DNA of 64,000 nucleotides from Ailurus styani (lineage: Eukaryota > Chordata > Mammalia > Carnivora > Ailuridae), in contig LNAC01000036.1 in the NCBI GenBank assembly GCA_002007465.1, forward strand, positions 3,392,334 through 3,456,333, in the 5' to 3' direction. Below the pieces are notes generated by a model. It was not told the DNA's origin. It did no database searches and saw only the letters and a program-made list of their open reading frames with translations. Made by a program: the position numbers and the translations under genes. Below are positions 51,385 to 62,900 of the stretch, one piece after another. How positions within the stretch are numbered: position 1 is the stretch's first letter; the number at the start of each line of letters is the position of its first letter.

Positions 51385-51535
51385 CCTAAGACATAGGAAC
51401 TCCTGTTCCCATTTACGGGTAAGGAAACTGAGGCCTAGATTAAGGCGCTTGTCATGGGCCACACAACCAAAAAGAACGGTGTCGGACTTGAACTCTTGTT
51501 GTTAAAGCAAAGTCTGCGGGTTTCTCCACTGAACC
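51385..51535 (-). mobile_element. MIR fragment, antisense
   Basis: 'ggtaaggaaactgaggccta', then 'gtcatgggccacacaaccaa' and 'cggacttgaactcttgttgt'. Confidence 0.8.
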
Positions 51536-51639
51536 GCACCTACTGCCAGAGGGAGACAGGGGGTCCACCCCTCAGGATGTACTTTGGGGAGTGGGTTGAG
51601 AGACGAATATGGGCACAGTCGAAAGAGGACTAGATTAGC

Positions 51640-52560
51640 AGAATAAAATCCGATCAAAACTGTGCACTCTGTGTTTCCCTTCCAACTTTTTATTCTGAAA
51701 AGCTCCATAGAGAAAACTTGAAAGAATTCTACGATGATGTATACTAGTTTAATAGTAGAGTCGACCTGGTGGATAACCCAACGCTTGCTAAGGTTTTCCA
51801 TATTTGCTTTGTGCATGTAGGTGTTTTCTCTGAGCGAATTCAAAGTTGTCGACCTCAAGACATTTTACTCCTAAATGATGTGAAATACCGAGCATGTACC
51901 TCCTAAAAATAAGGCCCTTGTCCTACCCAACCATTGTATCACCACACCGAGGAGAACAGAATTCTCTAACATCCAGTCCAGATTTTCCCAGTCATCCCCC
52001 AAAGCCATATAATGCTTTTTTTCCCCCCTAACTAGGAAACAAATAAGGTTCACCACACTTGGCTCTTGTAAACTCATTGTTTCAGTCCGTTTTTTTTTAA
52101 ATGACATTGATCTTTTGAAGAGATTGATTGGGTCTTTCCCTTGCAGACGGCCCTATATTATGATTTTGCCTCAGTGTTTCCTGCTAGTGTCGTTTATCTT
52201 GTTTCTCTCCCTCTGAATTTTTCACTAAATGGAAGCTAAAGCTTGATTAGATAAACGATCAGCATTTGAAAACCCTTTATACTGAAGTGTAACACACCTA
52301 CCTGAAGGCTACGTACTGTAAAAGTGAGTTTTCACACACTGAATATGCTCAGGTCCAAAAGAACATTCCTAGCATCGGGGAAGCCTCCGTCATGCTCCCT
52401 TACACCCAAAAGCCACAACTATTCTGATGCCATCGATTAATTAAGTTGCCTGGGTATTTTTCTATATAAATGGAATCATGCAGCATGTTCTTTTTCGTAT
52501 CTTTTGATACTGTATATGAGGAATCCAATGTGTTATTCCATGTGGTTATAATTGATGTTT
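51640..52560 (-). mobile_element. Old LINE (L1ME-like) remnants, antisense
   Basis: 'tttttattctgaaaagctcc', 'aacttgaaagaattctacga', 'catgtacctcctaaaaataa', 'ccagtccagattttcccagt' and 'atataaatggaatcatgcag' appear in the order seen in ancient antisense L1 3' ends. Confidence 0.6.
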
Positions 52561-52586
52561 TGTAACCTACTACTTATATTTCAGGC

Positions 52587-52715
52587 TAGATCGGTCTTTG
52601 TTGCAGGGAGCTGTCCTGTGCATTGCAGATGTTTGTAGGATGTTAAGCAGCACGCCTGGCCTCTACACACTAGATGCCAGTACCACTCTCAGACCAGTTG
52701 TGACGACCAAAAATG
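52587..52715 (-). mobile_element. MER20-like hAT transposon relic
   Basis: 'gagctgtcctgtgcattgca', 'cctggcctctacacactaga', 'ccagttgtgacgaccaaaaa' match MER20 in antisense. Confidence 0.82.
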
Positions 52716-52874
52716 TCTTTGAGACCACAATATATGTCTCCATGCTACTCCTGATGGGCATCTGGGTCGTTTCCAGCTTGGTACTAATACTACCGCTGCC
52801 AAGAACATTCGAGTACACGCCTCTTAGTGGATGTATATGCACGTCTTGGTTGAGTTCTTCATCGTTCTTGTTTG

Positions 52875-52925
52875 TTGGATGGACGGTTGAGTAGATGGAT
52901 GGGGAGAGTGGACGGGTGGGTGGAT
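52875..52925. repeat. GGAT/GGTG-rich simple repeat
   Basis: Degenerate tetranucleotide tract (ttggatggacggttgagtag, gacgggtgggtggatgg). Confidence 0.75.
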
Positions 52926-53617
52926 GGAGCAGAACCTAGGAGCAGAACTATTGAGCCAAAGTTCAGTTTTACTAGATACAGCCAGTTTTCCAAAGTGGTT
53001 ATACAGGCTGACCCTTCCACTGGGAAAGCTCCTTGAGAGTTCCAGTTGCTTCTCATCCTCCCAACTCTTACTCATTTTATACATACTAGTGGGTGTGTGG
53101 TGGCATTTCATATCCCTGATGACTAATGAATTTGACACTTTCATGTTTATTGGCCATTTTTTAAGCTAACATTGAGTGCTTTCTACGTGCCATTTCCAGT
53201 CTTCTCTGCTTTACAAGTCTTCTTTAGGACAACAGTGCCATCCCATTTCGCAGATGGCTAAATAGTGGCTGGTAAGAAGCCAAGCTGGGATGCTGTTCTT
53301 TGCAGTCTCATGTGGAGTCCCCAAGTTCTGGGGCATGCACTTGGCCTTGCCACTTGCACTGTGTCTGTCAGCTGGGCCACCCCTGCCACATTGTTGAGAC
53401 CTAACCAGTTGTTTGAAGGTGCCTGTGGGACCACCTGCAGAGGTGCCACAAAGACTCAATGTTCCAATGGAGAGAAGGAGAGGGAGCAATTGAGGAAAGG
53501 GGCCAAGCTGGGTGGGAGTGGGGAGTCCCAGGCTATATAGATAAGGAAGGGAAGGAGGAGAATCCTCCAGAACTTGTGGGACATGAGGTATGGGCGGCAC
53601 ATGAAAAGTGTGTTTAT

Positions 53618-53705
53618 ATGCAACTAATGAATCGTGGAACACTACATCAAAAACTAATGATGTACAATATGTTGGCTAACTGAACATAATAAAAAAAAAA
53701 AGAAA
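53618..53705 (+). mobile_element. Very short LINE-1 3' end with 15-bp target duplication
   Basis: 'atgcaactaatgaatcgtgg', 'aacactacatcaaaaactaa', 'gttggctaactgaacataat' then an A tail: the carnivore L1 3' terminus, cut to under 90 bp. Flanked by gaaaagtgtgtttat at 53603-53617 and 53706-53720. Confidence 0.92.
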
Positions 53706-53715
53706 GAAAAGTGTG

Positions 53716-53721
53716 TTTATT
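53716..53721 (-). terminator. DRC7: DRC7 poly(A) signal AATAAA
   Basis: tttatt on the plus strand, 153 bp beyond the DRC7 stop. It lies in the right-hand target duplication of the L1 fragment plus one unique base. Confidence 0.75.
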
Positions 53722-53873
53722 TCCAGGAATGTCATGAGAAGCAGGAGCAGACAGGGCTGCTGGGCAGTGGTGTGGCAGTGAGGTCTGGCGCCCGAGGGGA
53801 CAGCCACTTGCCGGCTGTAGGGAGCTCAGGGGCAGGCCCTGGGGACAGTGTCGCCGAGGCCCCATGAGGGGCA

Positions 53874-53967
53874 TCAGACGAAGACTTTCAGGAACTCCAC
53901 CAGGCGTGGGTCCTTGTGCAGCTTCTCCTCCAGGGCCAGGTACTTGAGCGGGGCCAGCTCCTTGTGG
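53874..53967 (-). CDS. DRC7: DRC7 last coding exon (HKELAPLKYLALEEKLHK)
   Basis: Ends VEFLKVFV then TGA (53876-53874). Acceptor tgattccag. Confidence 0.93.
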
Positions 53968-56900
53968 CTGGAATCAGGGAGGAGCAGGAGGTGGCGAGGG
54001 TCCCACCCCCCCAGCCTCCCGGGGGGCCTCTCCCGGCTCCCCGCGCCCCCTCACCGGTTGAGCCGCTGCTCCAGGATGCGGATGCGGAACATGGCCTGAG
54101 AGCAGTAACTCAGGTACCAGTCCTCGTCCTCAGGCGTCAGGGTCACCTGGTTCTCCTGGTACCACTGCTGCTGCTTCTGCAGCTCCTGGGTCTCCTGCGG
54201 GCGCGGGGAGGAGAGAGCAGGGGTGGGGTGAAGAGGGCTGGCCCTCACCCAGGCTGCCCGCTGAAATCCCGCTGGTCCCCAGACAGCCTCGCCAGGGCTG
54301 GCCCTGCCACCACTACCCACAGAGGCCAGAGCGGCAGAGGCGGGGGCCACGAAATGTCTCGTGGGGGAGCCAGTGGGGACGTGTTTAGGGGGATAGCTTG
54401 TCGAGGAGGAGCAAGGCTCAAGACAGAGACAGCCTTGTGAACAAGTTTCCACGGTTTTCAGATCTCGTCTGCAAATGAAGGGCATTGTCCGCCCCTGGCT
54501 CCTGGCAGAGAGCATGTCGTGAGACCGAGTGGGATGATGCGTGCCAACCGTATGGCATGCAGCGGAGAGAAATGGGACAAGGACTAGGAGTTGCTGTAGC
54601 GCACCCCCGTCCCACCCACCCATGCACTCCACCCCCAGCCGCCCNNNNNNNNNNNNNNNNNNNNNNNNNNNNNNNNNNNNNNNNNNNNNNNNNNNNNNNN
54701 NNNNNNNNNNNNNNNNNNNNNNNNNNNNNNNNNNNNNNNNNNNNNNNNNNNNNNNNNNNNNNNNNNNNNNNNNNNNNNNNNNNNNNNNNNNNNNNNNNNN
54801 NNNNNNNNNNNNNNNNNNNNNNNCCCCCCAGCCACCCCTCCACCCAACAAGCAAGAACAGGAAGGACAACTCCGCCTTTGGGAAACTCCAAGCACTGATA
54901 ATACTCATCGCCTCGCTGGTCTGTCCCAAGTGCTGGAGATGGTGAGCAGACAGCCCTGGGTCCCTTTTCTGGAGGCGGACCCGAGGTTCCCTCCCCTGCC
55001 CCGGGGGCGGGGGTGCTGGCCGCACCTTCTCGAAACGGGCCTGGATGAGGTTGGCCTTGTCGATGAGCCGCTGCTTGAAGTCGCTGAGGCACTCGTCCTT
55101 GACCCGCACAGCCTGCCAGCGCGTCAGCTTCTCCCCCGGGGGGAGCTGCGCCAGGAACGGGGCCAGGTAGTCCAGCTGGGCCTCCACCTGCCGCAGGTGC
55201 TCCTCGTGCATCACGCGCTCCTGCGGGCGGCAGAGACCTCCCATCGGCGCCACAGCAACACGTGACCGCCCAAACTCGAGGCCTTAAATCCCGATCCCGG
55301 GGCCTGGCGCCTCTGGGACTGAGGCATCGGGGGGGACCTCTGCGCTGTCCCTCAGAGCCAGCTCTGTGGTACGTGAATGCACATCTCTGCCTGAGCGCCG
55401 GCACGTCACTCACGCTCAGCTTGTGGGATAAGCGGCGGTTATAGCAATGTTACATCGGAAGCGCCGGGAGCTTCCTCCCTTTTCCACCGGGGGCCGTCTG
55501 GCCTATGTCGGCAGCTGGGGACAGTGAGGCTGGAGACAGGGGTTAGCACCCATCCCCGGGAGTCTGAGAGCCAGATATCCAATGCCTCGTCCTGCCTCGC
55601 CAACCTCAAACTATTTTTAGAAACCTCCACTTGGTTGGTGTAGGGTATTTAGAACATGGCTTTGAAAACCCCAGCTGGGCCTCGCGGCCTGACGGTGTGA
55701 CACGGATGTCCCGAGCGCAGGTGCCCGAGAACTCAGGCTGCGGCCAGAGTCTGCTCACTGGGGCTACGGGTCCAGGTCCTGACCTTGAGGGGAGCCCTAG
55801 GTGGAGGTGGGTACCGGATTTTCCTTCCGTCCCCATACAGTAGAGACCTTGGCTTGGCCCTAACTGCTGAAGGTTGGGGAGAGCAGGTCTGGACCCTGTA
55901 TGCTCTTCGGTGTTCATCACAGAAATGGCTGCTCAGCGAGCATGACCACAAGGATGGCCTTGTGGGTGGGTGATCACAATGATGTCAGTAATGTCATCCC
56001 CTATAAAGGGCCTCCTGGCAGAGTCCCTAATCATCCTCACCACCCTGGAGGCCTGTGGGGGAGGGGTCCAGGAAAAGCCAGGGCCCGGGCCCAGGAGCAA
56101 GGCTCACCATGGCCTCCCGGTACTCTTTGCTCTTCTCGTTGCGCTTGGTGTCATAGATGGAGATGGTCAGGGTGTGCGCCGCCTCCTCCTCCTCTCGAAG
56201 CTTCAGGATCTCCAGCACCTGAATCGGGAAGTGGGAGAGGGTACAGTTAAGACACCCTCCACCCTTGTCCCCTCCCACCCGCCCACACTCCCATGGGACC
56301 ACCTCCAGCTCCGACTCCCAGGCCTGATGTCTGGACAACTTCTCCTCGTTCTTCAGCTTCATCATGACCTCATACTGGTAAAGAAGTTTCTTGGTGTGCT
56401 CCATGGGCTCCACCTGGGACAAGCACAGGGACACAGTGACAAGGACAGACAGCAGTGGCTAAGGTGGTGGGCAGACTCTGGAGCCAGACTGCGTGGGTTC
56501 AAGTCTGCCTCTGCCATTTTTCTAGCTGTGTGACAACAAGCGACTAGCTTAACCTCTCTGGGCCTCAGTTTCTTCATCTGTAAAAATCTGTATTATAAAA
56601 GAAGATGAACTGGGGGCTCAGAGGGACTAAGGAATGTGCCCGGCGAGAGAAGGTTTAATGGAGGAAAGTCAGCCCCACAGAGGTGGTAGGACCCTACTCC
56701 AGTGTTGGTCTGGGGATCTGGGCTCAGCTCTGTCCAGGACAGGGGGGAAGGGACAATAAGGAAAAGTCTTGGCTTGCTGGGTGGTCTTTCTTGGTGGGAA
56801 AGGGGAAGGTTTTCAGAGGAGCCGCAAAGACGAGGGTCCCCAGAGGGGAGCTCTTGATTTTCCCAAGGGGCGTAGATGAACTTCCGGCTGAGAACCATGA

Positions 56901-59900
56901 GTCTCTGTCCCAGCGTTCCCAAGTCGTGGGGACGGCACAGAGGGCCCCTGGACCTTCTCCCGGCCCGGCCAGTCACGGGCGCCCACACCCACCTCAAAGC
57001 TGACACACATGTCGGGCGTCACGGTGATCTTGTTGCCCTTGCTGTCCGCCTCCGCGCGCTGCAGGAACTCGCGCTTGGAGGCTGTGATGTGGTCGTCTCG
57101 GCAGTGGTAGCGTAGCTGGATACGCTCGTCCAGGATCAGAAACACGCGCTCCGCCACGTCCTCGTCCGCAGGCTTCGCGGGGTTGCGGGAGAACCGCTCT
57201 GTGATTTTCTGGGAGGCCGGAACGTCATAGGATGGGAGGTGGGAAAGGGGATGTCTGTGCGTGCCCCTGAGGGCCCAAGTAAAGGACGCTCAGGGATGCT
57301 GGACTCCGGGGTCTTTGGGGAGTTCGTGTGGGGCAGCCCTTCCCAGCCAGACAGCGGCTCCCGTGGCCCCATGGGTTCTCAGCGCCGGGCCACCTCAGCC
57401 CTGTACAGTGCTGCATTTCCTCCCTAGCTCTTTCCACGAGAGTGTACTTGCTCACTGCCAGAGACAGGGAGCTCACCACCTCTCCAAAAAATCCCTTACT
57501 GCTAGAAGGAGCTCCTTTGGTATACAGTCATTAAACACAGTTGCCAAGCCATTTGTAATGACGTGGAGAAAAAAGTGCACAATTTAATGTTAAGTGAGTG
57601 ATACAGGAATCTACCTACACACACACACACACACACACACTTCAAATAAGTTAGAAAAGACTCCCCAAACCAAACCTATTAACACATGGTAATACCAGAG
57701 AGGCGCCCTTCTGAGTGTGCACTTATTATAATAGTAACAACACATTCTTGGCCCGGTGGTGGAGGGCCCAGCCTGACATCAGGCAGCGTCAGGTTTGTAA
57801 CACAGGACAGGGCCCTTGGGAAAGGTGCGGTTTCCCCATCCCAGGGTGGCCTTAGCCTGCCGGAGAGAGTGGGCACCCTGTCGCCAGGCCCAGCGAGAGC
57901 TCACCACCATCGGCCGGGGGTTTGACTCCGCGCTGTTCAGAGCCAACTTCTTCACCCTGTCCCCGAAATCCACGTGGCGGTAGGAGAGGAAGTCGGACCG
58001 TCCCCGGTAGTGCTCCGTCATTGTCTTGGGCGTCTCCTCCCGCTTTATCAGGCCGTCCACACGGGCCGTTTCGTAAAACTCCATGACGCGGTCCATCTCA
58101 GGCTGCATGGACTTGTACGAGTGCACTGCGGGGGGAGGCGGAGCCGCGAAGTCCGCGGGGTGAGACCAGGCGCGCTGGCTGGAGAAGCCGACCCCGGGCC
58201 CCGGGGAGAAGGCATGTCCCTGAACGCTCATGGGGGAGCGTGAGTTATGTCATCAGTGCCCCACGGCTGGGTGTTGAGGCTGTTTTTAAACTTGTTATTA
58301 CTGTAAACAACACCGCAGTGCCCATCTGCAGTATGTTTTGTCATTCTTGCCCATTATTTGCTCAGGACAAATTCTCAGCAAGAGCGCTGCTTGTCAGAAA
58401 GCGTACATATTTTAATTTTTTAAAATATCTATTTGAGAGAAGGAGAGCGCGAGTGGGGTGAAGGGCAGAGGGAGAAGCAGACTCTCCGCTGAGCAGGGAG
58501 CCCGATGTGGGGCTCGATCCCGGGGCTCTAGGATCATGACCTGAGCCACCTAGGCAACCCAAAGTATACATATTTTAAAGCTATTATTGATTATTTTGCC
58601 CAACTGCTTTCCAGAAAATTCACGCCGACGTGCTGTCCTATCAGTAGTGACAGGGAGCAACTCTCGGCTGCTTCACTCATGCCTCATGGGACCATTTTTG
58701 TCATCTTTGCAACATGAGGCCTGTGAGACGGTTCTTTATTTCCTTTGTTCGTTCGTTCATTCCTTCCTTCCTTTTATTTCAACCACCAAGTGGGACGGAT
58801 CATTTTTTAAGATCTATATTGACACTATGTTTCTCTTCTTTGCGTCCTTGGTTAAGGCTATTGATTCTCGCTCAAGACATGTCCTTCCCTCGCTTCCCAG
58901 CCTCCTGGGCTCAGAGCCACACCCCTGCTCTCTGCATCACCGTTGTGGGCACAACTGTTGGCTCCGTTGCTCAGTGGTCTGACCCCCTGGAAATGTGGCC
59001 CCCTGCGTGCCCAGCCTTAACCACAGAATGGGCATGTGGCCCTGGCTGACTTTCCTGGAGGGACGTTCATCACGCTTCCCTGGATTTTCTGCACTTCCGC
59101 TGATCTCCCACACATCCGATTTGCTCAGGGAAGCAGGGCTGCTATCTGTTGCCTGCCTCCCCCTTCCCCGGGCTCCCGCTGGCCGGGCAGCGGGGTCCAC
59201 TCACCACGCAGAGCCTGGGGGTGGCCCGGCTTGAAGTAGTCGATATTGAGGCCTGTGCTCTTGTCGATGTGCTTCAGCTCCAGCATGTCCTCCCGGTGCT
59301 CGAACCACTCCTTTACCTCCAACGGCTCTGCACCTGTGCGGTCCGGTCGGCGCTTGCTGCAGCCGGGCCGGCTCCCCCCAGCCTCCATCGCCCCCCTCCC
59401 TGGCACACAGAGGCCAGCGGGGCCCGCACTCACACCAAGAGATGGGCAGTGACGTGCCCGAGGCCACACAGCCTGCTGGGGACCCCGGCTCTCCTGCCCC
59501 CGCAGCCGGGCCGCCCGCCTGACACTCCGAGTCCGCGTAGGTGGCGAGGCGGCCCACGAGGCCGTCGCTGTTGAGGTGCGCGGCCCACTTCTCCAGCTTC
59601 GCCCTCTTGTACCGGATCACCTTCTTCCCCTTTGGGCAGCGGGTCTCGAAGGCTGCGGGTGCACAGTGGGCTGGGGTCCCTCCTCCCCAGATAGGGGGAC
59701 GCCCCCCTGCCCAGACTCATCCGGTCACTGTGCTAAACTCCTCCAGGCCCCGAGCCTGCTCCATGGAGGCAGGGGGACGTAGGCAGCTGCGTAGCTCCTG
59801 CCCTGGAGCAGGTCTCAGGTTCGAGCCTGACCAGGGGAGCCGGCCGGACCGCGCCACTCGCTCACTGCCAGGCTCTCTCTGCCGGAACCACCGTCCCCTC

Positions 59901-62900
59901 CTGCCCTTACTAGGCTGACTTCTGACCCCTCAAAACTTAGCTCGGACTCCTCCTCCTGGAAGCCCTTGCTGCCCGCCTACTCCCAGCCCCCCAGCTGGGG
60001 GCGTGGGCTGGGTGCTCCTCCGCTGGTTCCCAGGGCGTCCTCTCTAGCCTTCCCGCTCTGTTGGACGAGGCCGTGCCCTCCCCGCGGGCCTCGGCACTCC
60101 CAGACAGGAACCTCTACAGCCAGTACCTGCTGGCGCAGAGCTCCAGTGTCCCCGCCTGGCCGCTCCTCCCCGCTCCCAACACCTCCACTCCCCTGTGCTG
60201 TCCGGGTGCTAGGCTGCTTGGCCTCCTCCTGGCAGCAGGCGGGATGGGGGGTGAGGGAGGGAACCACTGGGTCCTGGTCCTCAGTCCTTTATTACCCACT
60301 CCATCACCCAGCACAGGGTAACCTGCACACCAGACCGGTGTCAGGCCCTCGGCCACAGAGCTGAGCCCCTGCTCAGACTGGGGTGCACCAGGGTGCCCTG
60401 GAAAGCAGGAGGGGTGGGGATGAGGGGCCGAGGCAGTCTCTGCCGCCTCCCCCTGAACTGGTCCTGGGGAGGCGAGGGAACAGAGATGCGCACGTACCTT
60501 CTGGGGAGATCTCAATCTGCTCCACCCACGAGGGCGGCATGTCGAAACTCTTATCCTCATCCTCCTTGCCCTGTTGGGAGAGGCGGGGAGGCGGCAGGCT
60601 CTGGTCAGGCCTGGTCCTGGGAGCGGAAGCTAGAGGCAGAGCCTCCATCTTGCCCCAGGGGCCGTCAGCTCCCCCTGGGGGAGCCAGAGGTCACGGGCAG
60701 TTCTGACCTGGCAGAGAGGAAGAGGAGGTGGCTCAGGAGCCCTGCCTTGACCCTCCTGCCTAGGACAGCGATCCCCCAACCTTCGGTGGGCGTGGGCACC
60801 AGGTGGAGCCACCAGTCCTTCCTTAAGAGAGAGGCTTCTGGAGTCAGGGCGACCCAAGGCCCACCCTCCAGGACGCAGCCCACACCAGCTGGGCGTCCTG
60901 GGCTAGTAAGTCCCTTAACCGCTCCCAGCCTGTTTCCTGTTAACGGGACCCCAGGGGAGGATTAACTGACAGAATGTATATAAACTACTTGAGACACTGC
61001 CTCACTCCTGTTTGGTTTTGTTTTTCTTTTCGAGCCTTAGTTTCCCCATCTGTAAAATAAGGCCCGCTTTACAGAAATAGTCCTCAGGCTAGGTAACCTC
61101 AGAAACCTGGACGAGTTTTTTTCAATTTCAAACTGTTCCACAAACGTTGCTCACATCTAGAGGCCAGCAGGGGGCGCCAGTGTCCTGAGATTTACTGCCA
61201 GGGAGGCTCTCTGGTCTCCAGAGATGAGGCTGCTGTCCCAAGCGCCTCATGGCCATGGTCTCATTTTATCCCCAAGCTTTCCGGAGGATATAGAACAGAG
61301 TCACTGTTCAGAACCCAGACTTGGGAGCCAGACTGTCAGATTCCAGGTTCAAGTCCCAGCTCCACCACTCACTGGCCATTGACCTTTGGGTAAATTACTT
61401 CCCCCCTTCTGTGTGTAAGTCTTCCCATCTGTAAAACAGGATGACGATAATCATAAACGATATAATACTAACGCCCACCTCACCAGGTGGTTGCAAAGAT
61501 TTGGACAAGTTAATTCAGGTTAAGCACCTGCTAGTTCAGGTTAAGTGCCTATTGGCACTTAGGGCCGCAGGAGTGTTCCTGAGTGTGATGGGCTGAATCG
61601 TGTCCCCCTAATCATGTCCTGACCCCCAGGACCTCAGAAGGTGACTATATTTGGAGATAGGATCTTTCAAGGGGTAGTTAAGTTAAAATGAGGTCATTAG
61701 GGTGGGCGGTAATCCAGGGTGACTGGTGTCCTTGCTTGAAGAGGAGATTAAGACAGAAAGACCACGTGAAGACACAGAGAGAAGATAGCCAGCTACCAGC
61801 CAAGAAGAGGGGCCTCAGGAGAAGCCAAAACACTGACACCTTGATCTTGGACCTCCAGCCTCCAGAACTAGGAGAGAATTAATTTCTGTTGTTTAACCCC
61901 TCAGAGTGTGGCACTTTGTTACAACAACTCTAGCCCTCTGATATCCTTAGTCCTATTACTGTGGATATAATTGGTCCCATCCCCCCACTTCCATTTTACA
62001 TACAGATGATGAAACTGAAGCTCTCCGTGATCAGGAAGTTTGCCCAAGATGTCACAGCCAAGAGCTAAGGCTTCTGGACCCCTGACCTCCAGGCACAGGT
62101 CCTCACGGAGACCTGCCTGGAAGGGCTCCCGACTAGGAGATGGGAGAAGGACCCTGATGCCATGGGGAAGGCCCCAGGCCAAAGAAGGGCTGACAGGACA
62201 GACAAGAAAGGCCTGGAAGCGTGTGAGGGGGATCATGGTGGCTATGCAGGAAGGCCTGGACGTGAGCCCAGGACTGCGGTCAAGGTCTTATCACCCCTAT
62301 TGCTGGGGACATGCTCTTTACAGAAACAGGGCAACCATCGACCAGGGTGGACTGCATGGGGGCCAGGACACCCGGATGCAAGTCCCAGCCCTTCCCTACC
62401 CCCGGGGGGTTCCTGAGCATGTCAGTGGACTTGTCTGGGTCTCAGTTTGCCCATCTATAAAATGAGAGCATAGTCCCAGCCCCTCTGCTTTGGGGAATCT
62501 ATTATCGGTCCCTCTGGCCCATTCCCCTCCAACACACACGCGTGGTGGAGACATTGGTCGGGCTGGCCTGAAGCAAGACAGGGTATGAAGCCCCATCCCA
62601 CTGCCCGGCCCCACGCCACTGAGACCTACCAGGTTCTCCACATCTTCCTCATCATTCCCGTCGTCTTCTTCCTCAGCCACAGAGAGCTGAGCCTTGTCAG
62701 TCCCCAAGAGCAGGTACTCCCACCTCACGGGGTCTCCCAGGTCAAAGACCAAGTCCTGAAGGGGGAGGATCAGCTGAGCGCCCCACAGCCAGCGCGGCCC
62801 CTCCTGTTCCACAGCGGGGTGGGGAACGGCCACACCCAGCGCGGAGGGACCCAGGCCTGGGTCTCAGTGGGGCAGGTCGTCGGCTCCGGGGAGCCTGAGA

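Larger units (their letters stand above)
51161..53610. other. Intergenic region between KATNB1 promoter and DRC7 3' end
   Basis: Mostly old repeats: MIR (51385-51535), antisense L1M-type DNA (about 51640-52560), a MER20 relic (52587-52715), a GGAT-rich tract (52875-52925) and further antisense L1-like DNA (52925-53165). No gene supported. Confidence 0.6.
60571..62629 (-). other. DRC7 intron, 2.1 kb, mainly old repeats
   Basis: Contains MIR relics (61295-61510, 61945-62100) and an old MaLR-type LTR (61589-61938). No exon supported. Confidence 0.6.

Noticed and set aside
54051..55413. Long minus-strand frames crossing the N gap at 54645-54823
   Set aside because: They are open only because Ns hide stops; the real DRC7 exons end at clear donors and acceptors on either side.
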